Assembly: GCA_937132175.1 (NCBI GenBank) | Contig: CAKZNU010000046.1 | Location: 1-26,835 of the forward strand | Reading direction: 5' to 3' | Origin: an uncultured euryarchaeote | GTDB lineage: Archaea; Nanohalarchaeota; Nanosalinia; Nanosalinales; Nanosalinaceae | Length of the DNA stretch: 26,835 nucleotides | In this document: one piece after another, positions 1-7,695 of the stretch | Layout of the letters: each line of letters starts with the position of its first letter | How positions within the stretch are numbered: the stretch's first letter is position 1 | Made by a program: the position numbers and the translations under genes | Notes under the pieces: generated by a model | The model's database searches: none | What the model was told of the DNA's origin: nothing | The model's input: the letters and a program-made list of their open reading frames with translations, nothing else

Positions 1-419
1 GAGCCGACCACCGGCACCACCAGACTTTCTCCCTCGGGAGAATGTTTCTCCCAGTCCTTCAGGACGCGGGGTGCATGATCCTTACTGCTGACCACGAAAC
101 AGAACTCGATACCCCTCTCAACCGCGAACTCGTGAAGCCTCAAGACGTTTTCCTCAGTATTAGTTGACTCATCCTCCAAGATTAACTCATGGTCTCTTAC
201 CAGCGAAGAGAAGTTCTCGGAGGCATACTCCCTGATATGTTCCGCCTCTGACCTTCCGTCGAACTCTCCGCCGCCGGAAAAAACCACGACAGGATCAAAG
301 CCCGTACCTGCCAGCTTCCCAAGAACCTGATCTGCCTTCCGCAGACGATCACTCCAGACCTTCTCTGGCTTACGGCCGTTTTCCATGCCCTCAGGGCTGT
401 ATCCGTGAACCGCTAACAT
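1..419 (-). CDS. DUF218 (YdcF/SanA-like) family protein, 3' end outside window
   Basis: This reading frame starts at ATG 417-419 and runs off the left edge, so about 139 residues are visible and the C-terminus is missing. Visible signatures fit the DUF218 fold: a strand followed by FSGGG near residue 50, then a region holding E-x-x-x-I/R-E-Y, and the segment LEDESTNTEEN, which matches the family's conserved E-x-S-x-N-T-x-E-N core, followed by a strand FCFVVSSKDH. DUF218 proteins are mostly membrane-associated or envelope-related in bacteria; the catalytic role is not settled. There is no signal peptide, so this one is probably cytosolic. An in-frame ATG five codons upstream (432-434) is possible, but an AT-rich box at 441-447 places a leaderless start near 419. 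It is divergent from the next gene. Confidence 0.75.
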   Translation of the reverse strand, partial: MLAVHGYSPEGMENGRKPEKVWSDRLRKADQVLGKLAGTGFDPVVVFSGGGEFDGRSEAEHIREYASENFSSLVRDHELILEDESTNTEENVLRLHEFAVERGIEFCFVVSSKDHAPRVLKDWEKHSPEGESLVVPVVG

Positions 420-440
420 GATGCTGCGAGTCATAACCAG

Positions 441-447
441 TAATTAC
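441..447 (-). promoter_or_regulatory. TATA-like box of the DUF218 gene
   Basis: The sequence TAATTAC is centred about 26 bases upstream of ATG 419 on the minus strand. Archaeal TATA boxes lie about 26-27 bases before the transcription start, so the message would be leaderless. The match is weak. Confidence 0.3.
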
Positions 448-454
448 CGGAAGG

Positions 455-462
455 TATATAAA
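455..462 (+). promoter_or_regulatory. TATA box for the gene at 487
   Basis: TATATAAA is centred 28 bases before ATG 487. This predicts transcription starting at or next to the start codon, and it is the main reason for choosing ATG 487 over the upstream in-frame ATG at 418, which would lie upstream of this TATA box. Confidence 0.65.
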
Positions 463-486
463 AATCCTATCAGATATCTGGATTTT

Positions 487-1539
487 ATGTCAACCGCTGG
501 AAGAGATGCAGATGCCGAGGCAGAGTGGATAACGTCTCAGCTTGAGGAAGAAGAGGAAAACGACTCCGTAGCTGTAGTAGGGGGTGCAAACTTTGAGGAA
601 GAAGGCAAAGGAGGGCCTGATGCTCTAAGAGAGACTGACTCTGAACCGGTAAGTGGCCTGACAGATGAGGTAGTTGAAGCGAGATATGGAGCAGATGGAG
701 AGGATCTCTCAGAAGCTGTTGGAGACAGGAATGTGTTAATTGTAGGTGGGACTGTGGCAAATCCTATGGCGAGACTGGCCTACTCAGAAGTCGAGCCCGG
801 CCAGATTAACGAAGTTTCCTGGGGAGAGATAGTTTTAAACAGAAAGTACCCGGTCACGTTTGACGGCGAAGGCATATCTGGGAGAAAGATAGCAGGCGAC
901 GAAACAAGAGATGAGTTTCACGACAGGGTGGGAGCAAATCGTGAAGCAAGTCTAGCTGCAGGTGAAGAAGATCTTGATGAGAGAACACAGGCAATAGCGG
1001 ATATGGAATCTCCTGTTGATCCTGAGACACAGGCCTGGTATGAGATGACTGTGGAGGAGTTCAGAAAAGATGCCAGACCGAACTACGTACTGGACAGATC
1101 CACTCCAGGGGACAGAGCATCGGTTACGAACGAATACAGTTCTGTGTGGGTTCCGACGGAAGAGGGTATGACAGAACTGGGCGAACAGCAGAGGAATGAT
1201 TTGCTATCGAAGAGGTCTGTGCCTGTAGGCAACGGAGACAGATGGCAGACCGACTACGGTGTCCTGACGGTAGATGGGGCCCCAGACGGTGAAGGAAACA
1301 TGGTTGGGATTCAAGGCGCACACGGTCTTGCTACGGAAGAACTTGGCCACTTAGTAAGCTACGATGGTAATGGATATGATGACGAGGTGGATAGATACGG
1401 CACGGAGCAGGTCCTAGAAGAGCTCGGAGAGTTCAGAGAAAAGACCGGAGCCGATGAATACCAGGCTATTACAGAGGTCTCCAGAAATCCTGCTACAGGA
1501 GACCGTACAATGAGGCTGGTTGCCGTCGGAGAGCTCTGA
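487..1539 (+). CDS. Acidic protein with S-layer-like GG-x-x-x-N domain
   Basis: The protein is 350 residues from ATG 487, chosen because of the TATA box 28 bases upstream. It is very acidic, with an E-rich N-terminus, and has no signal peptide or membrane segment, so it looks cytosolic. Around residues 83-93 it reads VLIVGGTVANP, resembling the strand plus GGP-x-x-N loop of the domain found in archaeal S-layer (SLP1-type) proteins. Near the C-terminus, GVLTVDGAPDGEGNMVGIQG followed by a helix resembles that domain's later strand-glycine-helix segment. These similarities come from reading, not a profile search. Its stop abuts the stop of the convergent regulator, which seems to carry the same domain type. 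No enzyme motif was recognised. The function is unknown; a soluble ligand-binding or sensory role for the domain is speculation. Confidence 0.75.
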   Translation: MSTAGRDADAEAEWITSQLEEEEENDSVAVVGGANFEEEGKGGPDALRETDSEPVSGLTDEVVEARYGADGEDLSEAVGDRNVLIVGGTVANPMARLAYSEVEPGQINEVSWGEIVLNRKYPVTFDGEGISGRKIAGDETRDEFHDRVGANREASLAAGEEDLDERTQAIADMESPVDPETQAWYEMTVEEFRKDARPNYVLDRSTPGDRASVTNEYSSVWVPTEEGMTELGEQQRNDLLSKRSVPVGNGDRWQTDYGVLTVDGAPDGEGNMVGIQGAHGLATEELGHLVSYDGNGYDDEVDRYGTEQVLEELGEFREKTGADEYQAITEVSRNPATGDRTMRLVAVGEL

Positions 1540-2391
1540 TCAGAGTTTCTCCAATACCTCAATGTTATCTACATTTCTCTTTGTTCCTGTACCTTTCACG
1601 ACCGCTCCGTTTTCACCAAGTTCTTCTGGCCTGGATGAAAGAGCTTCCAGGGCCGCAGATGTTCCAAGGGCATAGATTCCGGCCGCCAGTATTCTGGGAG
1701 TGCCGTTTACGTCAGATCTGGCAACGTAGCCGATGTTGTCTCCACTGTAGGTCTTTTCCTCGGTCTTGACAGCGTTGTAGTCGTCGCTGAATCCTGCCGG
1801 AAGCTCGTCTTCAAGCTCCGCGGAGAGGGTATTTACCAGAGGACCTGCCACGGAAATCAGGGGCTTGCTCCTGATCTCTTTGTCCAGCTCACCGTCAGTG
1901 TATACAATCTTTCCGTCTCTTCTGCCGTAGTTTCCAAGTGCTGCGGCGAGCTCTGCCGCAAGATACCCGAACCTGTGTCTTCTGTTGTACTCACCGTGGA
2001 GATACGGCTCACCGACCACGATGCCACAGGCGATAGAGCCCTTTTCCATGAACCCATTAAGTATCTCAGGTATCTCTGTGATGCCTGGAGGTCTATCAGT
2101 CTCTGAGACAAAGTCCGGTCGATAGTAGAAGGCGGCCTCGACGACAGAGTATCTCGCCGGCCGGGAGCCCTCGGACTTGAGCAAACCACACTCTTCCAGC
2201 CTATCAAGATGGTAGTAAGCGGTCTGTCTATCGATTCCCAGCTCATCCGAGATACCTGATGCCTCGGAAATCCCGGAATCAACAGCAGAAAGAATACGTC
2301 TTCTGATACCGCCGGAGACAACCTCCAGGCCTTCAGATCCAAGCTCGACCGCGGGAACAAACCCGTCCTCTCCAACAAGATACCTATCCAT
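1540..2391 (-). CDS. Winged-helix transcriptional regulator with C-terminal S-layer-like domain
   Basis: The protein has 283 residues. Residues about 25-90 form an ArsR/MarR-like winged helix: the stretch GISDELGIDRQTAYYHLDRL is a clear helix-turn-helix with recognition helix, followed by a wing ending RYSVV. The rest is an alpha/beta domain with IACGIVVGEPYLHGEYNRR, then LISVAGPLVNTLSAELEDE near residue 180 (the G-P-x-x-N loop of archaeal S-layer domains) and a later strand plus AAGIYALGTSAALEAL, which matches the G-x-x-x-x-G-T-x-A-A pattern of the same domain. No signal peptide is present. The likely role is a DNA-binding regulator with a sensor domain. Its only convergent neighbour appears to have a related domain. 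The start at ATG 2391 follows an AT-rich tract at 2406-2420 on the minus strand. Confidence 0.8.
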   Translation of the reverse strand: MDRYLVGEDGFVPAVELGSEGLEVVSGGIRRRILSAVDSGISEASGISDELGIDRQTAYYHLDRLEECGLLKSEGSRPARYSVVEAAFYYRPDFVSETDRPPGITEIPEILNGFMEKGSIACGIVVGEPYLHGEYNRRHRFGYLAAELAAALGNYGRRDGKIVYTDGELDKEIRSKPLISVAGPLVNTLSAELEDELPAGFSDDYNAVKTEEKTYSGDNIGYVARSDVNGTPRILAAGIYALGTSAALEALSSRPEELGENGAVVKGTGTKRNVDNIEVLEKL

Positions 2392-2447
2392 ATCCAGAAA
2401 ACTTTGATAAAAAGCTTAAGTTACTTTTCAACACAAGCTTACTTCTG

Positions 2448-2455
2448 TTTAAATA
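2448..2455 (+). promoter_or_regulatory. TATA box of the sugar-nucleotide operon
   Basis: TTTAAATA is centred 27 bases before ATG 2479, giving a leaderless start for the first gene of the operon. It lies in the divergent region shared with the regulator at 1540-2391, so that regulator could act here; this is inference from position only. Confidence 0.65.
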
Positions 2456-2478
2456 GCGTTGGACACCGTATCGACTTC

Positions 2479-3354
2479 ATGTCGACGTCAAGACAGGAGA
2501 ACCCGGTAGAGGTGATGAGGGAACACGGTCCGGAGCTCCGAAGAGAAGGCAGAGAAAGGCTTCCGGCTGAAGGAGATGGGTTCGACGAGTCCATGGAGAC
2601 TCGTGTAACAGACGTACTGACAGGAAATCCCGGCTACGACGTAGCCGTAGTAGGAGAGGAGGGTACGGAAGAGATTGAGGGGGAGAGCCCTGATTATGTC
2701 GCACTTGTTGATCCTGTAGACGGAAGCTCAGCAGCCTACAACGACGGAAGAGGGTTCTGCACGACAGGCCTAGCGGTTCTGGACGACATAGAGATTACGG
2801 AGAACGGAGTCTCCGGTAGACCGATCGGATCGTATGTAATTCAGCTGGGTGGCCGTGGAACAGAGCTTTCCTCATGGAGAGGTGAGCCCCAGATAGACGG
2901 AGAGGTGAAGTTTACCGATGTAGGTCCTGAGGACGATGTTCCTGGCACCGTAGAAGGCACACGTATCGGTCCGGCACAGATAGAGTCACTGGAGGACCTG
3001 GGACCGGAGAGAGGTTTTGCAGCAGTCTATGCCGCAAAAGAAGGCAGAAGCGAAGTAGACGAGTGTTTTCTCGGGCCTCTCTCGGAGGAAAACCCGGATT
3101 TAAGAAAGGATGTCTGGGGAGGCTCTATGAACGATGCAAGGGTCGGCTACGGCGCAAACATCGTGGCAGGCGAACCAATTCCTACACGGGCAACAGAGAT
3201 AGCCGGAGACACTTTCGCACAGGCCATGGGAGCAGTCTCAAGAGATATCTACGGGGAGGAAAACGAGGTAGTCTATGTGGCCATGCGAGACGGAGAGCCA
3301 GCAAAAACCTTTAATTCAGTAGTTACTCCGAACGAAGAAGTATGGAGGACGTGA
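2479..3354 (+). CDS. Inositol-monophosphatase-superfamily sugar phosphatase
   Basis: The protein has 291 residues from ATG 2479, placed by the TATA box 27 bases upstream; an in-frame upstream start would precede the promoter. Metal-binding motifs of the Mg-dependent IMPase/FBPase fold are present: GEEGTE with Glu60-Glu61, and DPVDGSS at 78-84 in place of the common DP(L/I)DGT. The usual second signature WDxAAG is not obvious; the corresponding region reads GGSMNDARVGYGANIVAGE. The family removes phosphate from inositol-1-phosphate, fructose-1,6-bisphosphate, PAP or similar substrates, and the substrate here cannot be read from sequence. It heads an operon of nucleotide-sugar enzymes, so a sugar phosphate is plausible. 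Its stop overlaps the ATG of a 24-codon reading frame. Confidence 0.8.
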   Translation: MSTSRQENPVEVMREHGPELRREGRERLPAEGDGFDESMETRVTDVLTGNPGYDVAVVGEEGTEEIEGESPDYVALVDPVDGSSAAYNDGRGFCTTGLAVLDDIEITENGVSGRPIGSYVIQLGGRGTELSSWRGEPQIDGEVKFTDVGPEDDVPGTVEGTRIGPAQIESLEDLGPERGFAAVYAAKEGRSEVDECFLGPLSEENPDLRKDVWGGSMNDARVGYGANIVAGEPIPTRATEIAGDTFAQAMGAVSRDIYGEENEVVYVAMRDGEPAKTFNSVVTPNEEVWRT

Positions 3355-3428
3355 TGAATACTGTAGACGTGGGAGGTCTCGAGAGAGCCTTCCCGGAGTA
3401 CTTTGAAACGTACAATGAGGTAACTTGA
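3354..3428 (+). CDS. Possible 24-residue small protein coupled to the phosphatase gene
   Basis: ATG 3354-3356 overlaps the TGA stop of the phosphatase gene by one base (TGATG), and the frame continues for 24 codons to TGA at 3426-3428, filling the gap to the nucleotidyltransferase gene. The peptide begins MNTVDVGGLERAFPEYFETY. It has the same codon and amino-acid style as its neighbours. It also contains the Shine-Dalgarno sequence of the next gene near its end. It could be a real microprotein, a coupling device that carries ribosomes to the next gene, or chance. No homolog was recognised. Confidence 0.3.
   Translation: MNTVDVGGLERAFPEYFETYNEVT
3417..3422 (+). promoter_or_regulatory. Shine-Dalgarno site for the nucleotidyltransferase
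   Basis: GAGGTA lies 9 bases before ATG 3432 and matches the archaeal GGAGGTGA consensus in part. It supports internal initiation of the second main gene of the operon. Confidence 0.5.
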
Positions 3429-3431
3429 AAC

Positions 3432-4376
3432 ATGGAAAACGAAGATACCAAGGCCGTGATACTGGCGGCCGGACAGGGAACACGTATGAGGCCCTTGACG
3501 GAAAACCACGCGAAGCCTATGCTTCCGGTGGCGGGAAAACCCATCGTCAGGCACAACGTCGAGCTCGTAGAAGACGTGGTCGATGAGGTGATCCTGGTCG
3601 GGGGATACAGGATAGAGGAGCTGCGGGAAGAGTTTGACTCCGAAAACGTCAGGATAGTTGAACAGGAGGAGGCTCTTGGTACCGCACACGCCGCCCTGCA
3701 GGCAAAGAAATACATCGACTCCAAGACCGTAATCATGAACGGAGACGACATATACGGAGAAAAAGCGGTAGAGGCAATACAGGAGGACTCTGCCGTACTG
3801 GCCTCCAAGGTAGATGATCCAGGAAAGTACGGTATATACAGGATGGACGGAAACGGCGATGTAACAGGCATCGTCGAGAAACCAGATAATCCTCCCTCAA
3901 GAATGGCAAACATCGGCTTCTACGTTGTACAGCCGGAGTTCTACGAGATGTTAGAAGACGTAGAGAAGTCGGAACGCGGAGAGTACGAGATCACGGACCC
4001 GCTGGACAAGTACATCAAGAGCCACGACGTAACCCTTGTAGAGGCAGAGAGATGGCTGCCCTGTAGCTACCCATTCCAGCTTCTGAACGCAAACAGAAGG
4101 CTTCTGGAAGACGACGTGGAGCCGAACTCTCTGGTGCTGGAGGCAGACGTGGACGGGGAATCTGCAGTGAAAGGCTCTACGGTACATCCCGGGGCAGTCG
4201 TGAAAGGCGACGTCAAAAACTCGATAATTATGGACAACGCAACCATCAAGGAAGGCGTCGAGGTCAGAAACTCCGTGATACTTCCGGATGCCACAGTTAC
4301 AGAGGACCGGACAGAAAAGGAGAAAAACGCGGAAGGAGTAACCGTAGACAGAGATGAGCCAGGGTTGGATCTGTGA
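3432..4376 (+). CDS. Sugar-1-phosphate nucleotidyltransferase with short left-handed beta-helix (GlmU/GalU-like)
   Basis: The protein has 314 residues. It opens with AVILAAGQGTRMRPLT (about 8-23) and the following K-P-M-L-P-V segment, the nucleotide-binding signature of the NTP_transferase family, and has VIMNGDDIYG as the metal-binding aspartate motif. EKP and NIGFYVV segments fit the sugar-binding half. After about residue 235 there are hexapeptide-like repeats (VLEADVDGESAVKGSTVHPGAVVKGDV in two parts), forming a short left-handed beta-helix as in archaeal bifunctional or GlmU-like enzymes. It would join a sugar-1-phosphate to NTP, releasing pyrophosphate; UTP or dTTP and glucose, GlcNAc or mannose are all possible. 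The beta-helix is too short to be sure of acetyltransferase activity. It overlaps the next gene by 4 bases. Confidence 0.9.
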   Translation: MENEDTKAVILAAGQGTRMRPLTENHAKPMLPVAGKPIVRHNVELVEDVVDEVILVGGYRIEELREEFDSENVRIVEQEEALGTAHAALQAKKYIDSKTVIMNGDDIYGEKAVEAIQEDSAVLASKVDDPGKYGIYRMDGNGDVTGIVEKPDNPPSRMANIGFYVVQPEFYEMLEDVEKSERGEYEITDPLDKYIKSHDVTLVEAERWLPCSYPFQLLNANRRLLEDDVEPNSLVLEADVDGESAVKGSTVHPGAVVKGDVKNSIIMDNATIKEGVEVRNSVILPDATVTEDRTEKEKNAEGVTVDRDEPGLDL

Positions 4377-4864
4377 GGATAGGATTTGACTTCGACAGGG
4401 TTCTTTTCAGAACCGATGAGTTCAAGGAGCACCTTGAGGAAGAGATACCGGGGTTCTTAGAGACTTACCCGTCTGAAGGAGTCTACGATCCACAGGAACA
4501 CGCAGAGAAACTGGGCATCGACCCTGAGAGAATAGAGCAGGCTCTTGAAGACGCCGAAAGATTTCTGTACGAAGACGTTCAGGATCTGGAGGAACTGGAG
4601 AGCTTTGATCTAGTTATAGTATCTAGAGGGGACGAGTCCTTCCAGAGAAAGAAGATTGAAAGCTCAGGCGCCCGGAAATACTTCGACGAGATCTTCATTG
4701 TACAGGAAAGAGACAAGGATGTCGGGGAGATAGACCTGCTTGCAGACGACAACACGGAGGAACTTGAGAGAGTGGAAGTTCCGGGCGTGAAGGTCGATAG
4801 ATCACGAGAGGATATGTCAGAAATTACAGACAGGATTAGAGAGAAGCTTGAGGAACAGGAATAA
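4373..4864 (+). CDS. HAD-superfamily hydrolase
   Basis: The protein has 163 residues starting at GTG 4373, which overlaps the TGA of the nucleotidyltransferase (GTGA). HAD motifs are visible: motif I GFDFDRVLF with the nucleophile Asp6 and acid Asp8, motif II VIVSRGD with the serine after a hydrophobic strand, a lysine-rich stretch after it (motif III), and motif IV LLADDN with Asp125-Asp126. A small helical cap lies between motif I and II. It is short for a HAD phosphatase but complete. Position in the operon suggests it dephosphorylates a sugar phosphate or pathway intermediate; this cannot be shown from sequence. Confidence 0.8.
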   Translation: MRIGFDFDRVLFRTDEFKEHLEEEIPGFLETYPSEGVYDPQEHAEKLGIDPERIEQALEDAERFLYEDVQDLEELESFDLVIVSRGDESFQRKKIESSGARKYFDEIFIVQERDKDVGEIDLLADDNTEELERVEVPGVKVDRSREDMSEITDRIREKLEEQE

Positions 4865-4889
4865 AACCCTTCAGCTTCCCATCGGTAAC

Positions 4890-5105
4890 ATGACAGAACA
4901 GCTGCACAGTTTCACCACCGGGCCTTACCAGGTACTGAAGTACAAGACCACCAAGGAAGAGGAGAAGGTGGTGATGAGTCTTAACGACAACGATCTGGGG
5001 CGTCTGCCGATCGAGAACCTCGAGACCGTAGAAAGGCTCAGGGAGGCCCTGGACAGGGCCGAGGAAAGCATCAAGGAGATGAACAGAACCAAGGAAACAC
5101 TGTAG
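4890..5105 (+). CDS. Small hypothetical protein in sugar-nucleotide operon
   Basis: The protein has 71 residues from ATG 4890, 25 bases after the HAD stop. The N-terminal half (GPYQVLKYKTTKEEEKVVMSL) looks like two beta strands, and the second half is one long amphipathic charged helix (LETVERLREALDRAEESIKEM) that may form a coiled coil. There is no signal peptide or membrane segment. No family was recognised. The gene is tightly placed between two enzyme genes in the same direction, so it is likely expressed with them. An in-frame extension upstream of ATG 4890 is possible but would overlap the preceding gene. Confidence 0.6.
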   Translation: MTEQLHSFTTGPYQVLKYKTTKEEEKVVMSLNDNDLGRLPIENLETVERLREALDRAEESIKEMNRTKETL

Positions 5106-5121
5106 AAACAAGGTGTATGCC

Positions 5122-6330
5122 ATGGAAAAAGAGATCAACCTCGCGGACATACAGAGAGACAGCTTAAAGCCTCTTACAGAAACCAGGAGCGTAGCCGACA
5201 TCGAGGCCGGCGGAGAGACCTTACAGGAACGAGCAGAGAGAGTGCTCGGACTCGAAAACTCAAACCTCTTCGTTCCACGACATCTAGAGGAGGTAACCCG
5301 GAAAAACGGTGAGCTACACGGCATCGAGAGAACTGTAAACCAGGCCTCAGAATCCATAATCCTGAATCCCGCGGCCGTACCCGAAAAGGGCCTAGAAAAG
5401 GATCTCGAGTCTCTTGAACCCGGGGAAAAGCTGGTACATGGAGACACCTTGGTGGCGCTGAACCCCAGTAAAGAAGTATCAACGCTTGAGGAGGTATCCG
5501 AAGAAGCAGAGAGATGTGACGAAAAAGAGACCGGAAAAGTACTCTGTGTAATCGAGTACCTCTGGGACATAGTCGAGAAAACATCGGAGCTTGTACAGGA
5601 GTTCTTTCCCGGAGGAGAAATCAACGGGGAAATACACGAATCCGCCAGTATCGAAGGCCAAGAGGAAAACCTCTACCTTGGTGAGGGAGCAGAGATATCC
5701 GCAGACGCCCATATCGATGTTTCCGAGGGACCGGTCTACATCGGGTCAGGAACCAAGATCTTTCCGGGAAGCCGAGTTACCGGCCCCACATTTATCGGCC
5801 CGGATACGAAGGTTGGAGCCGGCCAGAACGCGGTGATACATGAAGGAACACATATCGGAAAGATATGTAGAGCCGGCGGAGAGATAGAAGAGGCTACAGT
5901 ACATTCGTTTACAAACAAGTACCACTACGGATACCTAGGCCATGCTGTGGTAGGTTCATGGGTGAACTTCGGAGCAGGCACCACAAACTCCGATCTCAAG
6001 AACACCTACGGAGACGTCAAGGTCACACACCCGGAGGAAGGTGAGATAAACGTCGGCCAGTTCATGGGCTCGATGATAGGAGACTTCTCCAAGTTCGGTA
6101 TATCCACCCGGATACATACCGGAAAGGTTATCGGGCCTGCGTGTTTCATCACGGGCACCCTGGAAACCGATCTAGAAGCCCTCACTTGGTACCAGGACGG
6201 ACAAGAAACCAAGTACCGGTCGGAAGACGCCGGAGAACACCAGGTACGTATGATGAACCGTAGGGAAGAGTACCTGCCAGAAGGTTTCAGAAAAGCCTAC
6301 AGAAAGCTTATCGAGGATCTGCCGGAATGA
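5122..6330 (+). CDS. GlmU-like protein of the NTP_transf_4 type with left-handed beta-helix
   Basis: The protein has 402 residues. ATG 5122 is preferred because AGGTG (5111-5115) lies 6 bases before it; a GTG at 5113 is in frame. The N-terminal half matches the degenerate nucleotidyltransferase-like domain NTP_transf_4: SLKPLTETRSVADIEAGGET early on, then a LNPAAVP segment, and EYLWDIVEKTSELVQEFF, equivalent to the family's YPWDI-x-x-x-N element. The C-terminal half has hexapeptide repeats and the GlmU-like signature GSWVNFGAGTTNSDLKN followed by YGDVKV. This layout is best known from Bacteroidetes-type GlmU-family proteins, where a second transferase or acyltransferase role in nucleotide-sugar synthesis is inferred. 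It overlaps the following mutase gene by 4 bases (ATGA), which strengthens a pathway link. Confidence 0.85.
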   Translation: MEKEINLADIQRDSLKPLTETRSVADIEAGGETLQERAERVLGLENSNLFVPRHLEEVTRKNGELHGIERTVNQASESIILNPAAVPEKGLEKDLESLEPGEKLVHGDTLVALNPSKEVSTLEEVSEEAERCDEKETGKVLCVIEYLWDIVEKTSELVQEFFPGGEINGEIHESASIEGQEENLYLGEGAEISADAHIDVSEGPVYIGSGTKIFPGSRVTGPTFIGPDTKVGAGQNAVIHEGTHIGKICRAGGEIEEATVHSFTNKYHYGYLGHAVVGSWVNFGAGTTNSDLKNTYGDVKVTHPEEGEINVGQFMGSMIGDFSKFGISTRIHTGKVIGPACFITGTLETDLEALTWYQDGQETKYRSEDAGEHQVRMMNRREEYLPEGFRKAYRKLIEDLPE

Positions 6331-7649
6331 GAGAGGAGCCTGAGGTCTTCTCCCGGTATGATGTACGTGGAGAGGCACCTCAGGAGATAGACTCAGAGCT
6401 TGTACACGTGTTGGGAAAGGTACTTGGAACCTACTGGGACGAGGGAGAGGTAGCGGTAGGACATGACTACCGGAAACACTCCGCAGCGTTTTACAGTGCC
6501 GTCGTCTCGGGTCTGGAGGAAGCAGGCTGTGACGTCAAGCTTATCGGAGAGGCAAGTACCGACATGGTTGCTCTGGCCGCAAAACAGAAGTACGATGCAG
6601 GAGTGATGGTAACGGCCTCACATATGCCCCCCGAGTTCTGCGGTCTGAAGCCTCTGAACACGGAGGGCCGGATACTCAGCAACGAGGAGATGGCCGAACT
6701 CAAGGAAATGTATACTTCCTGTGAAGAAAAGGGCGGTGACGGATCAAAAGAAAGCATCGACTTCATGGAAACGTATATCCAGAGGATTACAGAGAGGTAC
6801 AGAGAACTCTTCGAGGAACCGGAGGAGATAAAAGCAGTTATAGACCCTTCCGGGTCCGTGGCAGCCATGACAGGTCCAGAGGCCCTGAGAAGAATCGGTG
6901 TAGACGTATCCACGATAAACGAGACACCGGATCCTGAGTTCAGGGCTCACTCTCCCGAGCCGGACGAGGAGGCAGCTCAGCAACTGTGCAGAGAGGTTAG
7001 AAGACAGAACGCGGACTTTGGAGTCATATTTGACGGGGACGCAGACAGAGCCATGTTCGTGGATGAAGACGGCGACTTTCTGGACGGAGACACAGCTCTC
7101 GGCATCTTCACGGACCGTTTTATGGAGGAATCATCTGAAGTCGTCCTCTCCGTAAATACATCCTCAGACGTCACCGAACATGCGTCTTCACGGGGAAACG
7201 TAACGTATACGCCTCCAGGAGCCGTGTTTACAGCCCTGGAATGTATCCGAGGGGAAGCAGTCTTCGGAGGACAGCCTAACGGACATCTCATGGACAGAGA
7301 ACTTGTGCCATACGACTCAGGAACCGCCTTCGCCACGTACATGGCAGGAATAATACATGAGTCCGGAGAGCTATCGGAGCTACAGAAAAGATTCGGCAGA
7401 AACGAGGTAGAAAGGATAGACCACAGAACAGAGGAAAAACACGAGAAGACAGAAGAGATACGTGAGAAAGCACACAGCAACGATCTGCTGCTGGAGGAGG
7501 TATTCAACAGCTTGCTTATGGAGTATCGCAACATGCGTGTTCTGACCAGGCCTTCCGGATCAGAGCCCGTAGTCAGGGTGAAGATAGAGTCAGAGAAGCT
7601 TGAAGACGAACATATAGAGGATCTGGTGGAGTTTCTGGAACTCGAGTAA
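6327..7649 (+). CDS. Phosphohexomutase (phosphoglucomutase/phosphomannomutase/GlmM family)
   Basis: The protein has 440 residues, the usual length. It starts at ATG 6327, overlapping the previous stop. It begins FSRYDVRGEAPQEI, the domain-1 opening of the family. The phosphoserine loop is VMVTASHMPPEF with catalytic Ser98 (the common form is TASHNPP). The metal loop is DGDADR at 236-241, the sugar-specificity loop GGQPNGH at 314-320 (the common form is GGExSGH), and the phosphate-binding loop RPSGSEP from Arg408. It interconverts hexose-6-phosphate and hexose-1-phosphate, feeding the nucleotidyltransferase upstream. The altered loops leave the choice of glucose, mannose or glucosamine open. 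It ends the operon; the next gene is convergent. Confidence 0.92.
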   Translation: MREEPEVFSRYDVRGEAPQEIDSELVHVLGKVLGTYWDEGEVAVGHDYRKHSAAFYSAVVSGLEEAGCDVKLIGEASTDMVALAAKQKYDAGVMVTASHMPPEFCGLKPLNTEGRILSNEEMAELKEMYTSCEEKGGDGSKESIDFMETYIQRITERYRELFEEPEEIKAVIDPSGSVAAMTGPEALRRIGVDVSTINETPDPEFRAHSPEPDEEAAQQLCREVRRQNADFGVIFDGDADRAMFVDEDGDFLDGDTALGIFTDRFMEESSEVVLSVNTSSDVTEHASSRGNVTYTPPGAVFTALECIRGEAVFGGQPNGHLMDRELVPYDSGTAFATYMAGIIHESGELSELQKRFGRNEVERIDHRTEEKHEKTEEIREKAHSNDLLLEEVFNSLLMEYRNMRVLTRPSGSEPVVRVKIESEKLEDEHIEDLVEFLELE

Positions 7650-7695
7650 AAATAAGAAGTGAAATGAAAGGTCGCTGGAGAAAACGGAGAACGAT

